The position numbers and the translations under genes were made by a program. From Novosphingobium indicum (GTDB taxonomy: Bacteria; Pseudomonadota; Alphaproteobacteria; Sphingomonadales; Sphingomonadaceae): a stretch of 64,000 bases of DNA. The stretch spans positions 124,001 through 188,000 of the forward strand of contig NZ_BMLK01000007.1 of NCBI RefSeq assembly GCF_014645195.1, in the 5' to 3' direction. This document shows, piece by piece, positions 1-8,440 of the stretch (position 1 is its first letter; each line of letters opens with the position of its first letter). The notes below the pieces were generated by a model. That model had not been told where the DNA came from. It made no database searches and worked only from the letters and a program-made list of their open reading frames with translations.

Positions 1-1
1 C

Positions 2-622
2 CGGCCCGTTTCCAAGGCGGCACAGGACCTGTTCGCCTCCGAAGTTCAGCGCGACAGCGTGAACGAAGCAACGGTCGTCATGGACCTCGCCAATATCGAG
101 CCGGGCATGAGCGTCGCTGACATCGGTGCGGGCGAGGGCTATTACACCGTGCGTCTTGCCGAGCGCGTCGGTGCCAAGGGCCGGGTGCTTGCCGAGGACA
201 TCAATCCCGCCGCGACCGAGCGCCTGGGATCGCGCGTGATGCGTGAGGGGCTTGAGAACGTGTCCATCAAGGTTGGGACAGCGGAAAACCCGAACCTGCC
301 GGCAAACAGTTTCGACCGGATTTTCATGGTTCACATGTACCACGAGGTCTCCGAACCTTACGCCTTTCTCTGGCGGCTGCGCCCGGCGCTGCGGCCCGGG
401 GGCAAGGTAATCGTGGTCGATGTTGATCGGCCTACCGATATGCACGGTATCCCGCCGGCGCTTCTCTTCTGCGAATTGGCTTCGGTGGGCTTTCGTTTGA
501 CCGAATTTGTTCGTAAGCCGGAACTGCAAGGCTATTATGCGCAGTTCGAAGCCGTGGGTGCGCGGCCGGCGCCCGAAAATATTACACCCTGCCGCGTATC
601 GGGCGATACGCAGGCGGATTGA
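2..622 (+). CDS. Class I SAM-dependent methyltransferase, 5' end outside window
   Basis: The frame is open to the left edge of the window, so the gene starts upstream. A GTG at 59 is an internal possibility only. The visible protein has the Rossmann-type SAM-binding motif I (VADIGAGEGYYT), an acidic residue after the second strand (AEDINP), and a motif resembling post-II (FDRIFMVHMYHEV), followed by LRPGGKVIVVD. This is the usual layout of class I methyltransferases that act on small molecules or lipids. The residues preceding GTG 59 (FASEVQRDSV) look like normal coding sequence, which supports the upstream extension. The substrate cannot be read from sequence. The gene ends 51 bp before the next gene on the same strand, so cotranscription is possible. 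Confidence 0.8.
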   Translation, partial: RPVSKAAQDLFASEVQRDSVNEATVVMDLANIEPGMSVADIGAGEGYYTVRLAERVGAKGRVLAEDINPAATERLGSRVMREGLENVSIKVGTAENPNLPANSFDRIFMVHMYHEVSEPYAFLWRLRPALRPGGKVIVVDVDRPTDMHGIPPALLFCELASVGFRLTEFVRKPELQGYYAQFEAVGARPAPENITPCRVSGDTQAD

Positions 623-673
623 GAGCAACGGGCAACGGCACAGCGCATTGCCAGGGGAAAGACGTTAGAGGAT

Positions 674-2080
674 ATGAGTTTCAAAGGTCTCAAGCCGATT
701 GTCTACGGCGGCCACGAAGTCTGGCCGCTGGTCGAAGGCGGCAAGGGTGTGTCCGCGACCAACCACATGAGCTCGGGCGCATGGGCGGCGGCCGGCGGTA
801 TCGGCACGATCAGTGCGGTCAACGCCGACAGCTACGATGCCGAAGGCAAGATCGTCCCGCAGGTGTACAATGCACTGACCCGCAAGGAGCGCCACGAGGA
901 ATTGATCCAGTACGCCATCGACGGCGCGGTGGAGCAGGTGCGACGCGCCTACGACATCGCCGGCGGCAAGGGCGCGATCAACATCAACGTGCTGTGGGAA
1001 ATGGGCGGCGCCCAGCAGGTGCTCGAAGGCGTGCTGGAAAAGACCAAGGGCATGGTCACCGGTGTAACCTGCGGTGCGGGCATGCCCTACCGGCTTTCGG
1101 AGATCGCCGAGCGTTTCAACGTTCACTACCTTCCGATCGTCAGTTCCGGCCGTGCGTTCCGGGCGTTGTGGAAGCGCGCCTATCACAAGGTCTCGCAGCT
1201 GATGGCGGCAGTGGTCTATGAAGACCCCTGGCTGGCCGGCGGCCACAACGGTCTTTCCAACGCCGAAGACCCGCTCAAGCCCGAGGATCCCTATCCGCGC
1301 GTGAAGGCGCTGCGCGACGTCATGCGCAAGGAAGGCATCTCGGACGAGGTGCCGATCGTGATGGCCGGCGGCGTGTGGTACCTGCGCGACTGGGAAGAGT
1401 GGATCGACAATTCGGAACTGGGCTCGATCGCATTCCAGTTCGGCACCCGTCCGCTGCTGACCAGGGAAAGCCCCATTCCGCAGGAATGGAAGGACGAACT
1501 GCGCAACCTCGAACCCGGTGACGTGCTGCTGCACCGCTTCTCGCCCACGGGCTTCTATTCTTCCGCCGTACGCAACTCGTTCCTGCGCAATCTGGAAGCG
1601 CGTTCGGAGCGGCAGATCCCCTACTCCAAGGTCGAGGCGGGTGAGCACACCGTGCGGCTCGACGTCGGCGTGAAGGGCAAGAACTTCTGGGTGACGCCCA
1701 AGGACCTTGACCGCGCGCGGACATGGTCCTCGCAGGGCTTCACCGATGGTCTGCGGACGCCGGACGATACGATTATTTTCGTTTCGCCCGAAGAGCGCGA
1801 CGAAATCCGTCAGGATCAGGCCGACTGCATGGGCTGCCTGTCGCACTGCGGCTTCTCGTCGTGGAAGGATCACGACGACTACACCACTGGCCGTCTCGCC
1901 GATCCGCGCAGCTTCTGCATTCAGAAGACCCTGCAGGACATTGCCCACGGTGGCCCGGTCGACAAGAACCTGATGTTCGCGGGACATGCGGCCTATCAGT
2001 TCAAGCAGGATCCGTTCTATTCGAACGGCTATACGCCGACAGTGAAGGAGCTGGTCGATCGCATCCTCACGGGCGATTGA
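674..2080 (+). CDS. NAD(P)H-dependent flavin oxidoreductase / nitronate monooxygenase family
   Basis: This is a 468-residue protein of the 2-nitropropane dioxygenase-like TIM-barrel family, which binds FMN and oxidises nitronates or reduces other acceptors. Family features visible are a Gly/Ala-rich AAAGGIGTIS segment near residue 40, GVTCGAGMPYRLSE near 135, PIVMAGGVW near 230 and a GSIAFQFGTR flavin-phosphate region near 255. Typical family members are 320-380 residues, so there are about 100 extra residues. These include a cysteine cluster (C385, C388, C392 in CMGCLSHC) and another Cys near 415, which could bind metal or a cluster. The substrate is unknown, and the family is often over-annotated. 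The start ATG 674 follows an AGAGGAT-like ribosome binding site. Confidence 0.8.
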   Translation: MSFKGLKPIVYGGHEVWPLVEGGKGVSATNHMSSGAWAAAGGIGTISAVNADSYDAEGKIVPQVYNALTRKERHEELIQYAIDGAVEQVRRAYDIAGGKGAININVLWEMGGAQQVLEGVLEKTKGMVTGVTCGAGMPYRLSEIAERFNVHYLPIVSSGRAFRALWKRAYHKVSQLMAAVVYEDPWLAGGHNGLSNAEDPLKPEDPYPRVKALRDVMRKEGISDEVPIVMAGGVWYLRDWEEWIDNSELGSIAFQFGTRPLLTRESPIPQEWKDELRNLEPGDVLLHRFSPTGFYSSAVRNSFLRNLEARSERQIPYSKVEAGEHTVRLDVGVKGKNFWVTPKDLDRARTWSSQGFTDGLRTPDDTIIFVSPEERDEIRQDQADCMGCLSHCGFSSWKDHDDYTTGRLADPRSFCIQKTLQDIAHGGPVDKNLMFAGHAAYQFKQDPFYSNGYTPTVKELVDRILTGD

Positions 2081-2100
2081 TCGACCCAGCGCAAAGCGTT

Positions 2101-2616
2101 TCAGGCGGCCGGTTCGGGACTATCCGGACCGGCCGTTTCGTTTTCACGGTCCTTGCGAGGGTTCGGTCCATAGCGGTTCGCGTCTGTCTTTCCCGGCACG
2201 ACCAACAGGACAATGTAGAGCCACGCGAAAGGCAGGAAGAGCAGCCAGTCGACATAGGACAGCGGCGCTTCGATCATGTCGCGGGCTTCCCAGCCTCCGA
2301 GCAGTGAGGCCAGTTCAAGCCCGATGCTTCTGGCGACGACGAGGACCAGCAGCACGGTCCATTTTCCGCTGAAGCCAAAGTCGTGCAGTCGCCTGACCGA
2401 CAGGGCGAAGAGCGGGATGATGGCCAGCGTAGTGACCGCGAAGCGGAACCATGTCGCGGCGGTGTCGGGCAGGAAGAAGTCTGCCAACCCGGCCAGAACG
2501 GCGCACAAGAGCTGAGAAGCGACGACGTACAAGATCACCTCGGTGCGCCGGGCGCGGCCCGAGGTCGTGAAAGTGCGGCGGATCGCCTGACCGAAGAGCG
2601 GGAGGTCGCCTGTCAT
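2101..2616 (-). CDS. DUF805 family inner-membrane protein
   Basis: A 171-residue protein with the DUF805 pattern: a short cytoplasmic head (GQAIRRTFTTSGRARRTE) followed by four predicted hydrophobic helices, with the conserved LSVRRLHDFGFSG segment between helices two and three. The C-terminal 25 residues are hydrophilic and Pro/Asn-rich. Function is unknown for the family. It begins 31 bp after the stop of the ammonium transporter gene on the same strand, so the two may be cotranscribed. Its 3' end faces the oxidoreductase gene at 2080 with only a 20 bp gap. Confidence 0.8.
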   Translation of the reverse strand: MTGDLPLFGQAIRRTFTTSGRARRTEVILYVVASQLLCAVLAGLADFFLPDTAATWFRFAVTTLAIIPLFALSVRRLHDFGFSGKWTVLLVLVVARSIGLELASLLGGWEARDMIEAPLSYVDWLLFLPFAWLYIVLLVVPGKTDANRYGPNPRKDRENETAGPDSPEPAA

Positions 2617-2647
2617 GATGCGATCTCCCGCTGCTGCACGGGTGTTG

Positions 2648-3952
2648 TCAATCGAATTCCCAGGCCCGCTCGCCGTGGCTCGTGATGTCGAGCCCTTCGC
2701 GCTCGGCGTCTTCGGACACGCGCATCGGGAAGACCATCGAGGCCATGAGGGCGAGGATGACGGAAGCGATCACCGACCAGATGATCGCGATGCCAACGCC
2801 GATCAGCTGCGCGAAGGTCTGCGCGATCATGTTCATGCCATCCGCATAGCCGACACCGCCGAGGCTCTCCGCCATGAAGAGGCCTAGCATCACCGAGCCG
2901 AGCATGCCGCCGACGCCGTGGACGGCGAAGACGTCGAGCGAATCGTCGATCTGCAGCTTCTGCTTCACCAGCTGGATCGCGAAGTAGCACACGACGGCAC
3001 CAGCCGCGCCGAACAGGATCGCGGCGCCCGGAGAGATGAATCCGGCAGCCGGCGTCACGGTGGCGAGGCCGGCGATGGCTCCGGTCGCGAAACCGACGCT
3101 GGTGGGCTTGCCGACCATGATCCGTTCGACCAGCAGCCAGACCATCGCGGCAGTGGCCGCAGCAGCGTGGGTGGCGATGATCGCGGCGGCGGCATCGTCG
3201 TTGGCCTGCAGGGCGGAGCCGCCGTTGAAACCGAACCAGCCGACCCAGAGCAGCGCGGCACCGGCCATGGTGAGGGCAGGGCTGTGCGGCAGCATGAGCG
3301 TCTGCGGGTAGCCCTTGCGCTTGCCGAGCATCACGGCAATCACCAGCGCGGAGACGCCAGCGGTGGTATGGATGACGATGCCACCTGCCCAGTCGAGCGT
3401 GCCGACGCCGGCGGAAAGCCAGCCGCCGCCCCAGATCCAGTGCGTGACAGGGGCATAGACCACCAGGCTCCACAGCGCGCAGAAGGTGATCACCCAGCCG
3501 AAACGGGCGCGGTCTACCCAGGCACCGGCCATCAGCGCGGGCGTGATCGCGGCGAACGTCATCTGGAACAGGACAAAGGCGCTTTCGGGCACGGTGGTGC
3601 TTTCGCGCACGTTGCCGAGCGATATCAGCATCCACGCGTTGCCGCCGCCCAGCCACCCGTTGGAGACGCTACCGAAGCTCAGCGTATAGCCGACCACGAT
3701 CCACACGAGTGATGCGACGGCGGCAATGGCGCCGCACTGGACGAGCACCGACAGGAAGTTCTTCGTCCGGACGAGGCCGCCGTAGAACAGCGAAAGGCCC
3801 GGCATCGCCATGAGCATGACCAGCGCCGAACTCGCGAGCAGCCAGGCGGTGTCGCCGCTGTTGGCGACATCGAGCTGACCGTCCTGCGCGAAAGCCACGC
3901 CAGGTAGGACAGCGAGTACGGCTGCGAGTGCCAACAGGCGCGGCTTGGTCAT
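2648..3952 (-). CDS. amtB: Ammonium transporter (Amt family)
   Basis: A 434-residue ammonium channel or transporter of the inner membrane. A signal peptide (MTKPRLLALAAVLAVLPGVAFA) precedes 11 hydrophobic helices, as in many Gram-negative Amt proteins. Diagnostic segments include GLSLFYGGLVR near residue 50, FAAITPALMAGAWVDRARF near 130, THWIWGGGWL near 170, and the conserved DVFAVHGVGGMLGS near 340 that carries the second pore His. No glnK/glnB gene lies next to it, which is unusual for amtB, so its PII partner must be elsewhere. A GGGGGGAAC ribosome binding site sits just upstream. I could not identify a convincing sigma-54 promoter in the 130 bp upstream. Confidence 0.95.
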   Translation of the reverse strand: MTKPRLLALAAVLAVLPGVAFAQDGQLDVANSGDTAWLLASSALVMLMAMPGLSLFYGGLVRTKNFLSVLVQCGAIAAVASLVWIVVGYTLSFGSVSNGWLGGGNAWMLISLGNVRESTTVPESAFVLFQMTFAAITPALMAGAWVDRARFGWVITFCALWSLVVYAPVTHWIWGGGWLSAGVGTLDWAGGIVIHTTAGVSALVIAVMLGKRKGYPQTLMLPHSPALTMAGAALLWVGWFGFNGGSALQANDDAAAAIIATHAAAATAAMVWLLVERIMVGKPTSVGFATGAIAGLATVTPAAGFISPGAAILFGAAGAVVCYFAIQLVKQKLQIDDSLDVFAVHGVGGMLGSVMLGLFMAESLGGVGYADGMNMIAQTFAQLIGVGIAIIWSVIASVILALMASMVFPMRVSEDAEREGLDITSHGERAWEFD

Positions 3953-4084
3953 CGACTGTGTTCCCCCCTTCAGGCCACGCCTTTGGCGTTGGCGCTGTAT
4001 TCCTCTTGGGCAGGCCTTAGAGCAGGAAATCGCCGCAAGACAAGCGCTTGCTGGGGAATACTCCTTTGGCTCGCCCGGTCTTGG

Positions 4085-5104
4085 TCAAGGCAGCTCGGGC
4101 AGGACCATGTCCGGCGGACGGTGCCCGTCGACCCAGAATCGGATATTGGCAATGATCCGCTCGCCCGCAGCGCCGCGGCCTTCGTAAGTGGCGCTGCCGA
4201 GGTGCGGCATGGCGACGACGCCGGGCAGGGCGAGAAGACGCGGATCGACCTTGGGTTCGTTGGCGAAGACGTCGAGGCCGGCGCCGGCGATTCGCCCTTC
4301 GGAGAGCGCCGCGATCAGGGCTTCTTCGTCGATGAGCTGGCCGCGTCCGGTGTTCACGATGCACGCGGTGGGCTTCATCAGCGAGAGCCGGCGCGCGTCG
4401 AACAGGTTTACCGTTTCCGGCCCGGCCGGGCAGTGCAGCGAGAGGATGTCCGCATCGGCGGTCAGTGTGTCGAGGTCGGGCTCGTAGCGGGCGGAAAACA
4501 TGTTCTCGAGCGCGGCGGGCTGGCGATTGCGGTTGTGGTAGCGGATCTCCATGCCGAAGGCGCGGGCACGGTGCGCCACAGCCTGGCCGATCCGACCCAT
4601 GCCGACGATGCCCAGCGTCTTGCCCATCAGCGAGTGGCCGAGCATTGCCGACGGCCCCCACCCGGCCCACTTGCCTTCGCGCAAGACCTTCACATTCTCG
4701 CTGAAGCGGCGCGAGACGAGGATGATCAGCGCCAGCGTCAGGTCGGCGGTGTCGTCGGTGAAGACGCCGGGCGTGTTGGTCACGACGATCTTGCGGGCGC
4801 GGGCGGCGGCAATATCGATGTGCTCGGTGCCGGCGCCGAAACTGGCGATCAGGCCGAGCTTGTCGCCGGCCTGCGCGATCAGCTCGGCATCGATCGAGTC
4901 GGTGACGGTGGGCACCAGGACGTCGCACTCGCGCATGGCGGCGGCGAGTTCGTCGCGTGTCATCTGCCGGTCTTCGGCATTGAGTGAAACGTCGAACAGT
5001 TCGCTCATGCGCGCTTCCACCTCGGGCAGAAGCTTTCGGGTGACCACCACGCGCGGGCGGGGTGGGTGAGGAAGGGTGGACGTGTCGCTTGCCGGTGCCG
5101 TCAT
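4085..5104 (-). CDS. D-2-hydroxyacid dehydrogenase (glyoxylate/hydroxypyruvate reductase type)
   Basis: A 339-residue NAD(P)H-dependent oxidoreductase that interconverts 2-oxo and D-2-hydroxy acids. The cofactor domain has the dinucleotide motif GIVGMGRIGQAVAHRA near residue 165, followed by YHNRN. An Arg near the NTGRGQLIDEEAL segment supplies the catalytic Arg, FANEPKVDPRLL the Glu, and MPHLGSATYEGR the catalytic His. The N-terminal catalytic domain begins PRVVVTRKLLPEVEARM. The sequence best resembles GyaR-like glyoxylate reductases, but substrate preference is not readable. It is divergent from the exported SH3 protein gene, 78 bp apart, a pairing seen in other alphaproteobacteria. Confidence 0.88.
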   Translation of the reverse strand: MTAPASDTSTLPHPPRPRVVVTRKLLPEVEARMSELFDVSLNAEDRQMTRDELAAAMRECDVLVPTVTDSIDAELIAQAGDKLGLIASFGAGTEHIDIAAARARKIVVTNTPGVFTDDTADLTLALIILVSRRFSENVKVLREGKWAGWGPSAMLGHSLMGKTLGIVGMGRIGQAVAHRARAFGMEIRYHNRNRQPAALENMFSARYEPDLDTLTADADILSLHCPAGPETVNLFDARRLSLMKPTACIVNTGRGQLIDEEALIAALSEGRIAGAGLDVFANEPKVDPRLLALPGVVAMPHLGSATYEGRGAAGERIIANIRFWVDGHRPPDMVLPELP

Positions 5105-5182
5105 GGTTACCGGCTATGCCTTCCACAGGGGGGCGGTCAAGGAGCCTTGATGCTTCGATCAAGCGCGGAGTAAGGATCGCGC

Positions 5183-5653
5183 ATGAAACGCGCCGTCTGG
5201 ATTCTGTCTCTGCTTGCGCTGAGCGCCTTTGCCGCACCCGCACGGGCCGACGAAGACAAGGTGCCCTACTGGGCCTCGATCGATACGGACGTCGCCAACC
5301 TGCGCGTGGGGCCGGGCAATACCTACCGGATCGAGTGGGTCTATCGCCGGATGCACCTGCCGGTGAAGATTATCCGCCGCGAAGGTGCATGGCGTCAGAT
5401 CGAGGACCCGGCAGGTGACAAGGGCTGGATGCGCGACCTGCTGCTGTCACGCCAGCGCGCAGCTATCGTGACCGGCGACGATCTGGTCGAGATGCATGCC
5501 GAGGCCAGCGACTCGTCGCCGATGCTCTGGCGCGTGGAGCCCGGTGTCGTCGGCCTGCTGGGCGATTGCGATGCCGGTTGGTGCGCGTTCGATACCGATG
5601 GGCACAAGGGCTTCGTGCGCGAAGATGCCCTGTGGGGTGCCGGCGAGCCCTGA
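5183..5653 (+). CDS. Exported bacterial SH3-domain protein
   Basis: A 156-residue protein with a clear Sec signal peptide (MKRAVWILSLLALSAFAAPARA, cleavage likely after ARA near 22). The mature part holds two SH3-like segments: residues about 32-90 (ANLRVGPGNTYRIEWVYRR...WRQIEDPAGDKGWMRDLLLS) and a less regular second copy to the C-terminus (GWCAFDTDGHKGFVREDALWG). It is most like the bacterial SH3_4 family, presumed to bind cell-wall material in the periplasm, although the family has no firm biochemical function. It has no catalytic domain. ATG 5183 follows a GGAGTAAGGA ribosome binding site. Confidence 0.82.
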   Translation: MKRAVWILSLLALSAFAAPARADEDKVPYWASIDTDVANLRVGPGNTYRIEWVYRRMHLPVKIIRREGAWRQIEDPAGDKGWMRDLLLSRQRAAIVTGDDLVEMHAEASDSSPMLWRVEPGVVGLLGDCDAGWCAFDTDGHKGFVREDALWGAGEP

Positions 5654-5906
5654 CAGCCGGGCATCCGCGCAAACTTCTCTAACTTTGTCGACTCTCGCCA
5701 CGGCGAGTCTTCACGAAAATCAGGCGAATCCATAGGCCTGGATCGTCGCTATCTTTGCGCGCCAGACGAGCGCGTGATTTAACGGTTCAAAGAGCGGGCG
5801 CAGGAATGCCGCGTGCAGTGTGACCGACTGCGGTCGAGTAGGAAACGGGAGGCCATCTTGGGCAACGGCTGCCCATGAGAGGGATTGCCTGATGATGTCG
5901 AATTCT

Positions 5907-5930
5907 ATATTTCGATAATTGTCGAAGTAT
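5907..5930. promoter_or_regulatory. Probable ArsR operator (imperfect 24-bp dyad)
   Basis: A 24-bp imperfect palindrome in which 20 of 24 positions match their reverse complement (arms ATATTTCGATAA / TTGTCGAAGTAT). It lies immediately 5' of the arsR ribosome binding site (GGAG at 5932-5935). ArsR/SmtB repressors bind 12-2-12 dyads of this type overlapping their own promoters and release on binding As(III). Autoregulation is inferred from position and symmetry. Confidence 0.6.
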
Positions 5931-5940
5931 TGGAGTGACG

Positions 5941-6279
5941 ATGAAAGCCGACCAGATCATACGCGCCTTGTCCGCGCTGGCGCAGGAGCATCGACTCGCG
6001 GCCTACCGGCTGCTGGTGCAGGCGGGCGAGAGCGGCATTCCCGCCGGAGCGCTCGCCGAACAGCTCGATGTGCCGCCGTCCTCGATGAGCTTTCACCTCG
6101 CCCAGCTTGCCAACGCCGGGCTGGTCACGCAGCGGCGCGAGAGTCGCTCGATCATCTATTCGGCCGACTACGCCGCGATGAACGGCGTGATGGGCTACCT
6201 AACCGAAAACTGCTGCGGCGGGGTGCCTTGCGGCGACTCGACCGCTTGCCTTCCCGATCCCCAACGAAAGAGCGCCTGA
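5941..6279 (+). CDS. arsR: ArsR/SmtB-family transcriptional repressor
   Basis: A 112-residue winged-helix repressor. The recognition region reads GALAEQLDVPPSSMSFHLAQLANAGLVTQRRESRSIIYSA, the standard ArsR fold. The C-terminus carries a Cys cluster (ENCCGGVPCGDSTAC), a likely As(III) site that differs from the alpha-3 ELCVCDL motif of the R773 type. This matches the atypical ArsR class that uses C-terminal vicinal cysteines. The ATG at 5941 has GGAG five bases upstream; a GTG at 5935 is less suitable. It heads a four-gene operon and overlaps arsI by one base. Confidence 0.9.
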   Translation: MKADQIIRALSALAQEHRLAAYRLLVQAGESGIPAGALAEQLDVPPSSMSFHLAQLANAGLVTQRRESRSIIYSADYAAMNGVMGYLTENCCGGVPCGDSTACLPDPQRKSA

Positions 6280-6749
6280 TGAAACGCTTCCATGTGCATG
6301 TCGGCGTGGCCGACCTCGACAAGTCGATTGCCTTCTACTCCAGCCTGTTCGGTGCCGAGCCCGCGGTAGTGAAGGACGATTACGCAAAATGGATGCTCGA
6401 AGACCCACGCATCAACTTCGCCATTTCCATGCGCGCGGATGCGGCCAAGGGGATCGAGCATCTCGGCGTGCAGGTGGAGGACAAGGCGGAACTTGCCGAG
6501 GTCTACGACCGCCTTGCCGCTGCCGACCGTCCGGTGCTGGAAGAAGGCGCGACGACCTGCTGCTACGCGAAGTCGGAAAAGAGCTGGATCGCCGATCCCG
6601 ATGGCGTGGTGTGGGAAGCCTTCCTGACCGAAGGCGAAAGCACGACCTACGGCGGCAGCCCCGATTTCGATCGGCTCGCTTCCGCCCATGCTGCCCCTGA
6701 TGCCTGCTGCGCGCCGCAAGTGGCGCCGGCGAAAACGTCCTGCTGTTGA
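6279..6749 (+). CDS. arsI: ArsI/CadI-family metalloenzyme (C-As lyase type)
   Basis: A 156-residue vicinal-oxygen-chelate fold protein. Characterised ArsI is an Fe(II)- and O2-dependent dioxygenase that cleaves the C-As bond of trivalent organoarsenicals. The signature TTCCYAKSEKSW near residues 90-100 holds the vicinal Cys pair that binds arsenic. Candidate metal ligands are His near the N-terminus (FHVHVGV), His in GIEHLGVQVED and Glu in VWEAFL. The C-terminus ends in further Cys pairs (DACCAPQ, TSCC). ATG 6279 overlaps the arsR stop, implying translational coupling. A frame open further upstream is not needed. Some CadI-group members respond to cadmium, so substrate certainty is moderate. 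Confidence 0.85.
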   Translation: MKRFHVHVGVADLDKSIAFYSSLFGAEPAVVKDDYAKWMLEDPRINFAISMRADAAKGIEHLGVQVEDKAELAEVYDRLAAADRPVLEEGATTCCYAKSEKSWIADPDGVVWEAFLTEGESTTYGGSPDFDRLASAHAAPDACCAPQVAPAKTSCC

Positions 6750-6756
6750 GGTGACG

Positions 6757-7257
6757 ATGTCCGGCAAACCGCTGAACGTGCTTTTCCTCTGCACGGGCAA
6801 TTCCGCACGCTCGATTCTGGGCGAGGCCATTCTCAACCATGACGGCAAGGGCCGGTTCCGGGCGCACAGCGCCGGAAGCAATCCGACCGGAACGGTCAAT
6901 CCGTGGGCAATCCGTACTCTGGAAATGCTCGGCTATCCGGCCGAGGGCTATCGCTCCAAGAGCTGGGACGAGTTCGCCGAGGGGCCGGAATTCGACCTGA
7001 TCTTCACGGTCTGCGACAGCGCGGCGGCCGAAAGCTGTCCGGTCTGGCCGGGGCGCCCCACGAGTGCGCATTGGGGCATTCCCGATCCTGCCGCCGTGCA
7101 GGGCAGTGATGCCGAAAAGGCGGCGGCCTTTCTCGATGCTTTTGGCATGCTCAAGCGGCGGATCGATCTGCTGCTGGCACTGCCCATCAAATCTTTGGAA
7201 GCAACCGCCCTGAAAGAGAAGCTGCAGGGCATCGGACACGAGGCGGACAATACATGA
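6757..7257 (+). CDS. arsC: Arsenate reductase, low-molecular-weight phosphatase type
   Basis: A 166-residue protein of the LMW-PTPase fold that reduces As(V) to As(III) for export. The P-loop CTGNSARS (C-x5-R) lies near residue 15. Two further cysteines in [15 protein letters not shown] match the resolving cysteines of thioredoxin-coupled ArsC. The start ATG 6757 is chosen because it has a TTGAGG ribosome binding site and the preceding in-frame codons overlap the arsI stop with atypical Arg-rich residues. It is 7 bp after arsI and overlaps the ACR3 gene by 4 bp. Confidence 0.92.
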   Translation: MSGKPLNVLFLCTGNSARSILGEAILNHDGKGRFRAHSAGSNPTGTVNPWAIRTLEMLGYPAEGYRSKSWDEFAEGPEFDLIFTVCDSAAAESCPVWPGRPTSAHWGIPDPAAVQGSDAEKAAAFLDAFGMLKRRIDLLLALPIKSLEATALKEKLQGIGHEADNT

Positions 7258-8324
7258 CGACGACCACTGCCGATATCGACGCCCGCGCTGCGGGTCTGGG
7301 TCTGTTCGAGAAATGGCTGTCGGTCTGGGTCGGGGCGGCGATTCTCGCGGGGATCGCGCTGGGTAATCTCGTGCCGCAGCTTTTCGCGGCGCTGGCGGCA
7401 ATCGAATATGCCTCGGTCAATCTCGTCGTCGCGGTGCTGATCTGGGCGATGATCTTCCCGATGATGGTCGCAGTCGATTTCGGCGCGGTGCGCCGGGTGG
7501 GCGACAAGCCCAAGGGCCTGATAATCACGCTGGTGGTGAACTGGCTGATCAAGCCCTTCACCATGGCTGCGCTGGCCGTGCTGTTCTTCCAGGTCGTCTT
7601 CGCCGACCTGATCGCGCCTGCCGATGCCCAGCAGTACATTGCCGGGCTGATCCTGCTCGGCGCCGCGCCGTGCACGGCGATGGTCTTCGTGTGGTCGCAG
7701 CTTACGCGCGGCGATCCGGCCTACGCGCTGGTGCAGGTGGCGGCGAACGACCTGATCATGATCGTCGCTTTCGCGCCCATCGTCGCGCTGCTGCTGGGCG
7801 TTACCGACATTGCCGTGCCGTGGGAGACGCTGCTGCTCTCTGTCGCGCTCTATGTCGTGGTGCCGCTGGGGGCAGGGGCCTTCGTGCGCCACCGCCTGCT
7901 GGCGAGCCACGGTGGGGATGAGCATGCCGTCTCGGACTTCACCGGACGGATGAAGCCGCTTTCGATCATCGGGCTGCTGTTCACCGTGCTGCTGCTGTTC
8001 GGGTTTCAGGCGGAAACCATCGTCTCGCGCCCCGTGTTGATCGCGCTGATCGCCGCGCCGATCATGGTGCAGAGCTACGGGATCTTCTTCCTGGCCTATG
8101 GGGCTGCGAAGCTCTGGAAAGTGCCGCATGCGGTGGCGGCGCCCTGCGCGCTGATCGGCACGTCGAACTTCTTCGAGCTTGCCGTTGCCGTGGCCATCGG
8201 CCTGTTCGGTCTCGGCAGCGGGGCTGCGCTGGCGACGGTGGTGGGCGTGCTGGTGGAAGTGCCGGTGATGCTGTCGCTGGTGGCCTTTGCGAACCGCACG
8301 CGGGGGAGTTTTCCGGCAGCGTAA
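7254..8324 (+). CDS. arsB: ACR3-family arsenite efflux permease
   Basis: A 356-residue inner-membrane carrier with ten hydrophobic helices, exporting As(OH)3/arsenite with the proton-motive force. ACR3 signatures include the catalytic Cys in [26 protein letters not shown] near residue 140 and [21 protein letters not shown] near 300. It overlaps the arsC stop (ATGA) and is the last gene of the ars operon, followed by a terminator. ACR3 pumps are not homologous to the E. coli-type ArsB, so the symbol is used only in the loose sense (also called acr3). Confidence 0.93.
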   Translation: MTTTTADIDARAAGLGLFEKWLSVWVGAAILAGIALGNLVPQLFAALAAIEYASVNLVVAVLIWAMIFPMMVAVDFGAVRRVGDKPKGLIITLVVNWLIKPFTMAALAVLFFQVVFADLIAPADAQQYIAGLILLGAAPCTAMVFVWSQLTRGDPAYALVQVAANDLIMIVAFAPIVALLLGVTDIAVPWETLLLSVALYVVVPLGAGAFVRHRLLASHGGDEHAVSDFTGRMKPLSIIGLLFTVLLLFGFQAETIVSRPVLIALIAAPIMVQSYGIFFLAYGAAKLWKVPHAVAAPCALIGTSNFFELAVAVAIGLFGLGSGAALATVVGVLVEVPVMLSLVAFANRTRGSFPAA

Positions 8325-8387
8325 AGCGGGCACCCACGTTCCCGTTTCACGGAGAGGGGGGATAACTGAACTCCCCCAAACAAACGA

Positions 8388-8422
8388 AAACCCCCGCCGG
8401 TGAGGGCGGGGGTTTCCTTTTT
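8388..8422. terminator. Rho-independent terminator between ars operon and thiolase gene
   Basis: An 11-bp perfect stem (AAACCCCCGCC / GGCGGGGGTTT) with a 6-base loop, followed by a T-rich run on the plus strand. On the minus strand the stem is followed by a short run of T (from the GAAAA at 8385-8390), so it may also serve the converging thiolase gene. A second GGGGG/CCCCC dyad at 8355-8377 lacks a T run. Confidence 0.85.
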
Positions 8423-8440
8423 CGCGTCAGGATCGCGAGG

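Noticed and set aside
3953..4084. Sigma-54/NtrC promoter for the ammonium transporter gene
   Set aside because: No TGGCAC-N5-TTGC-type pair at proper spacing could be found by eye on the coding strand.
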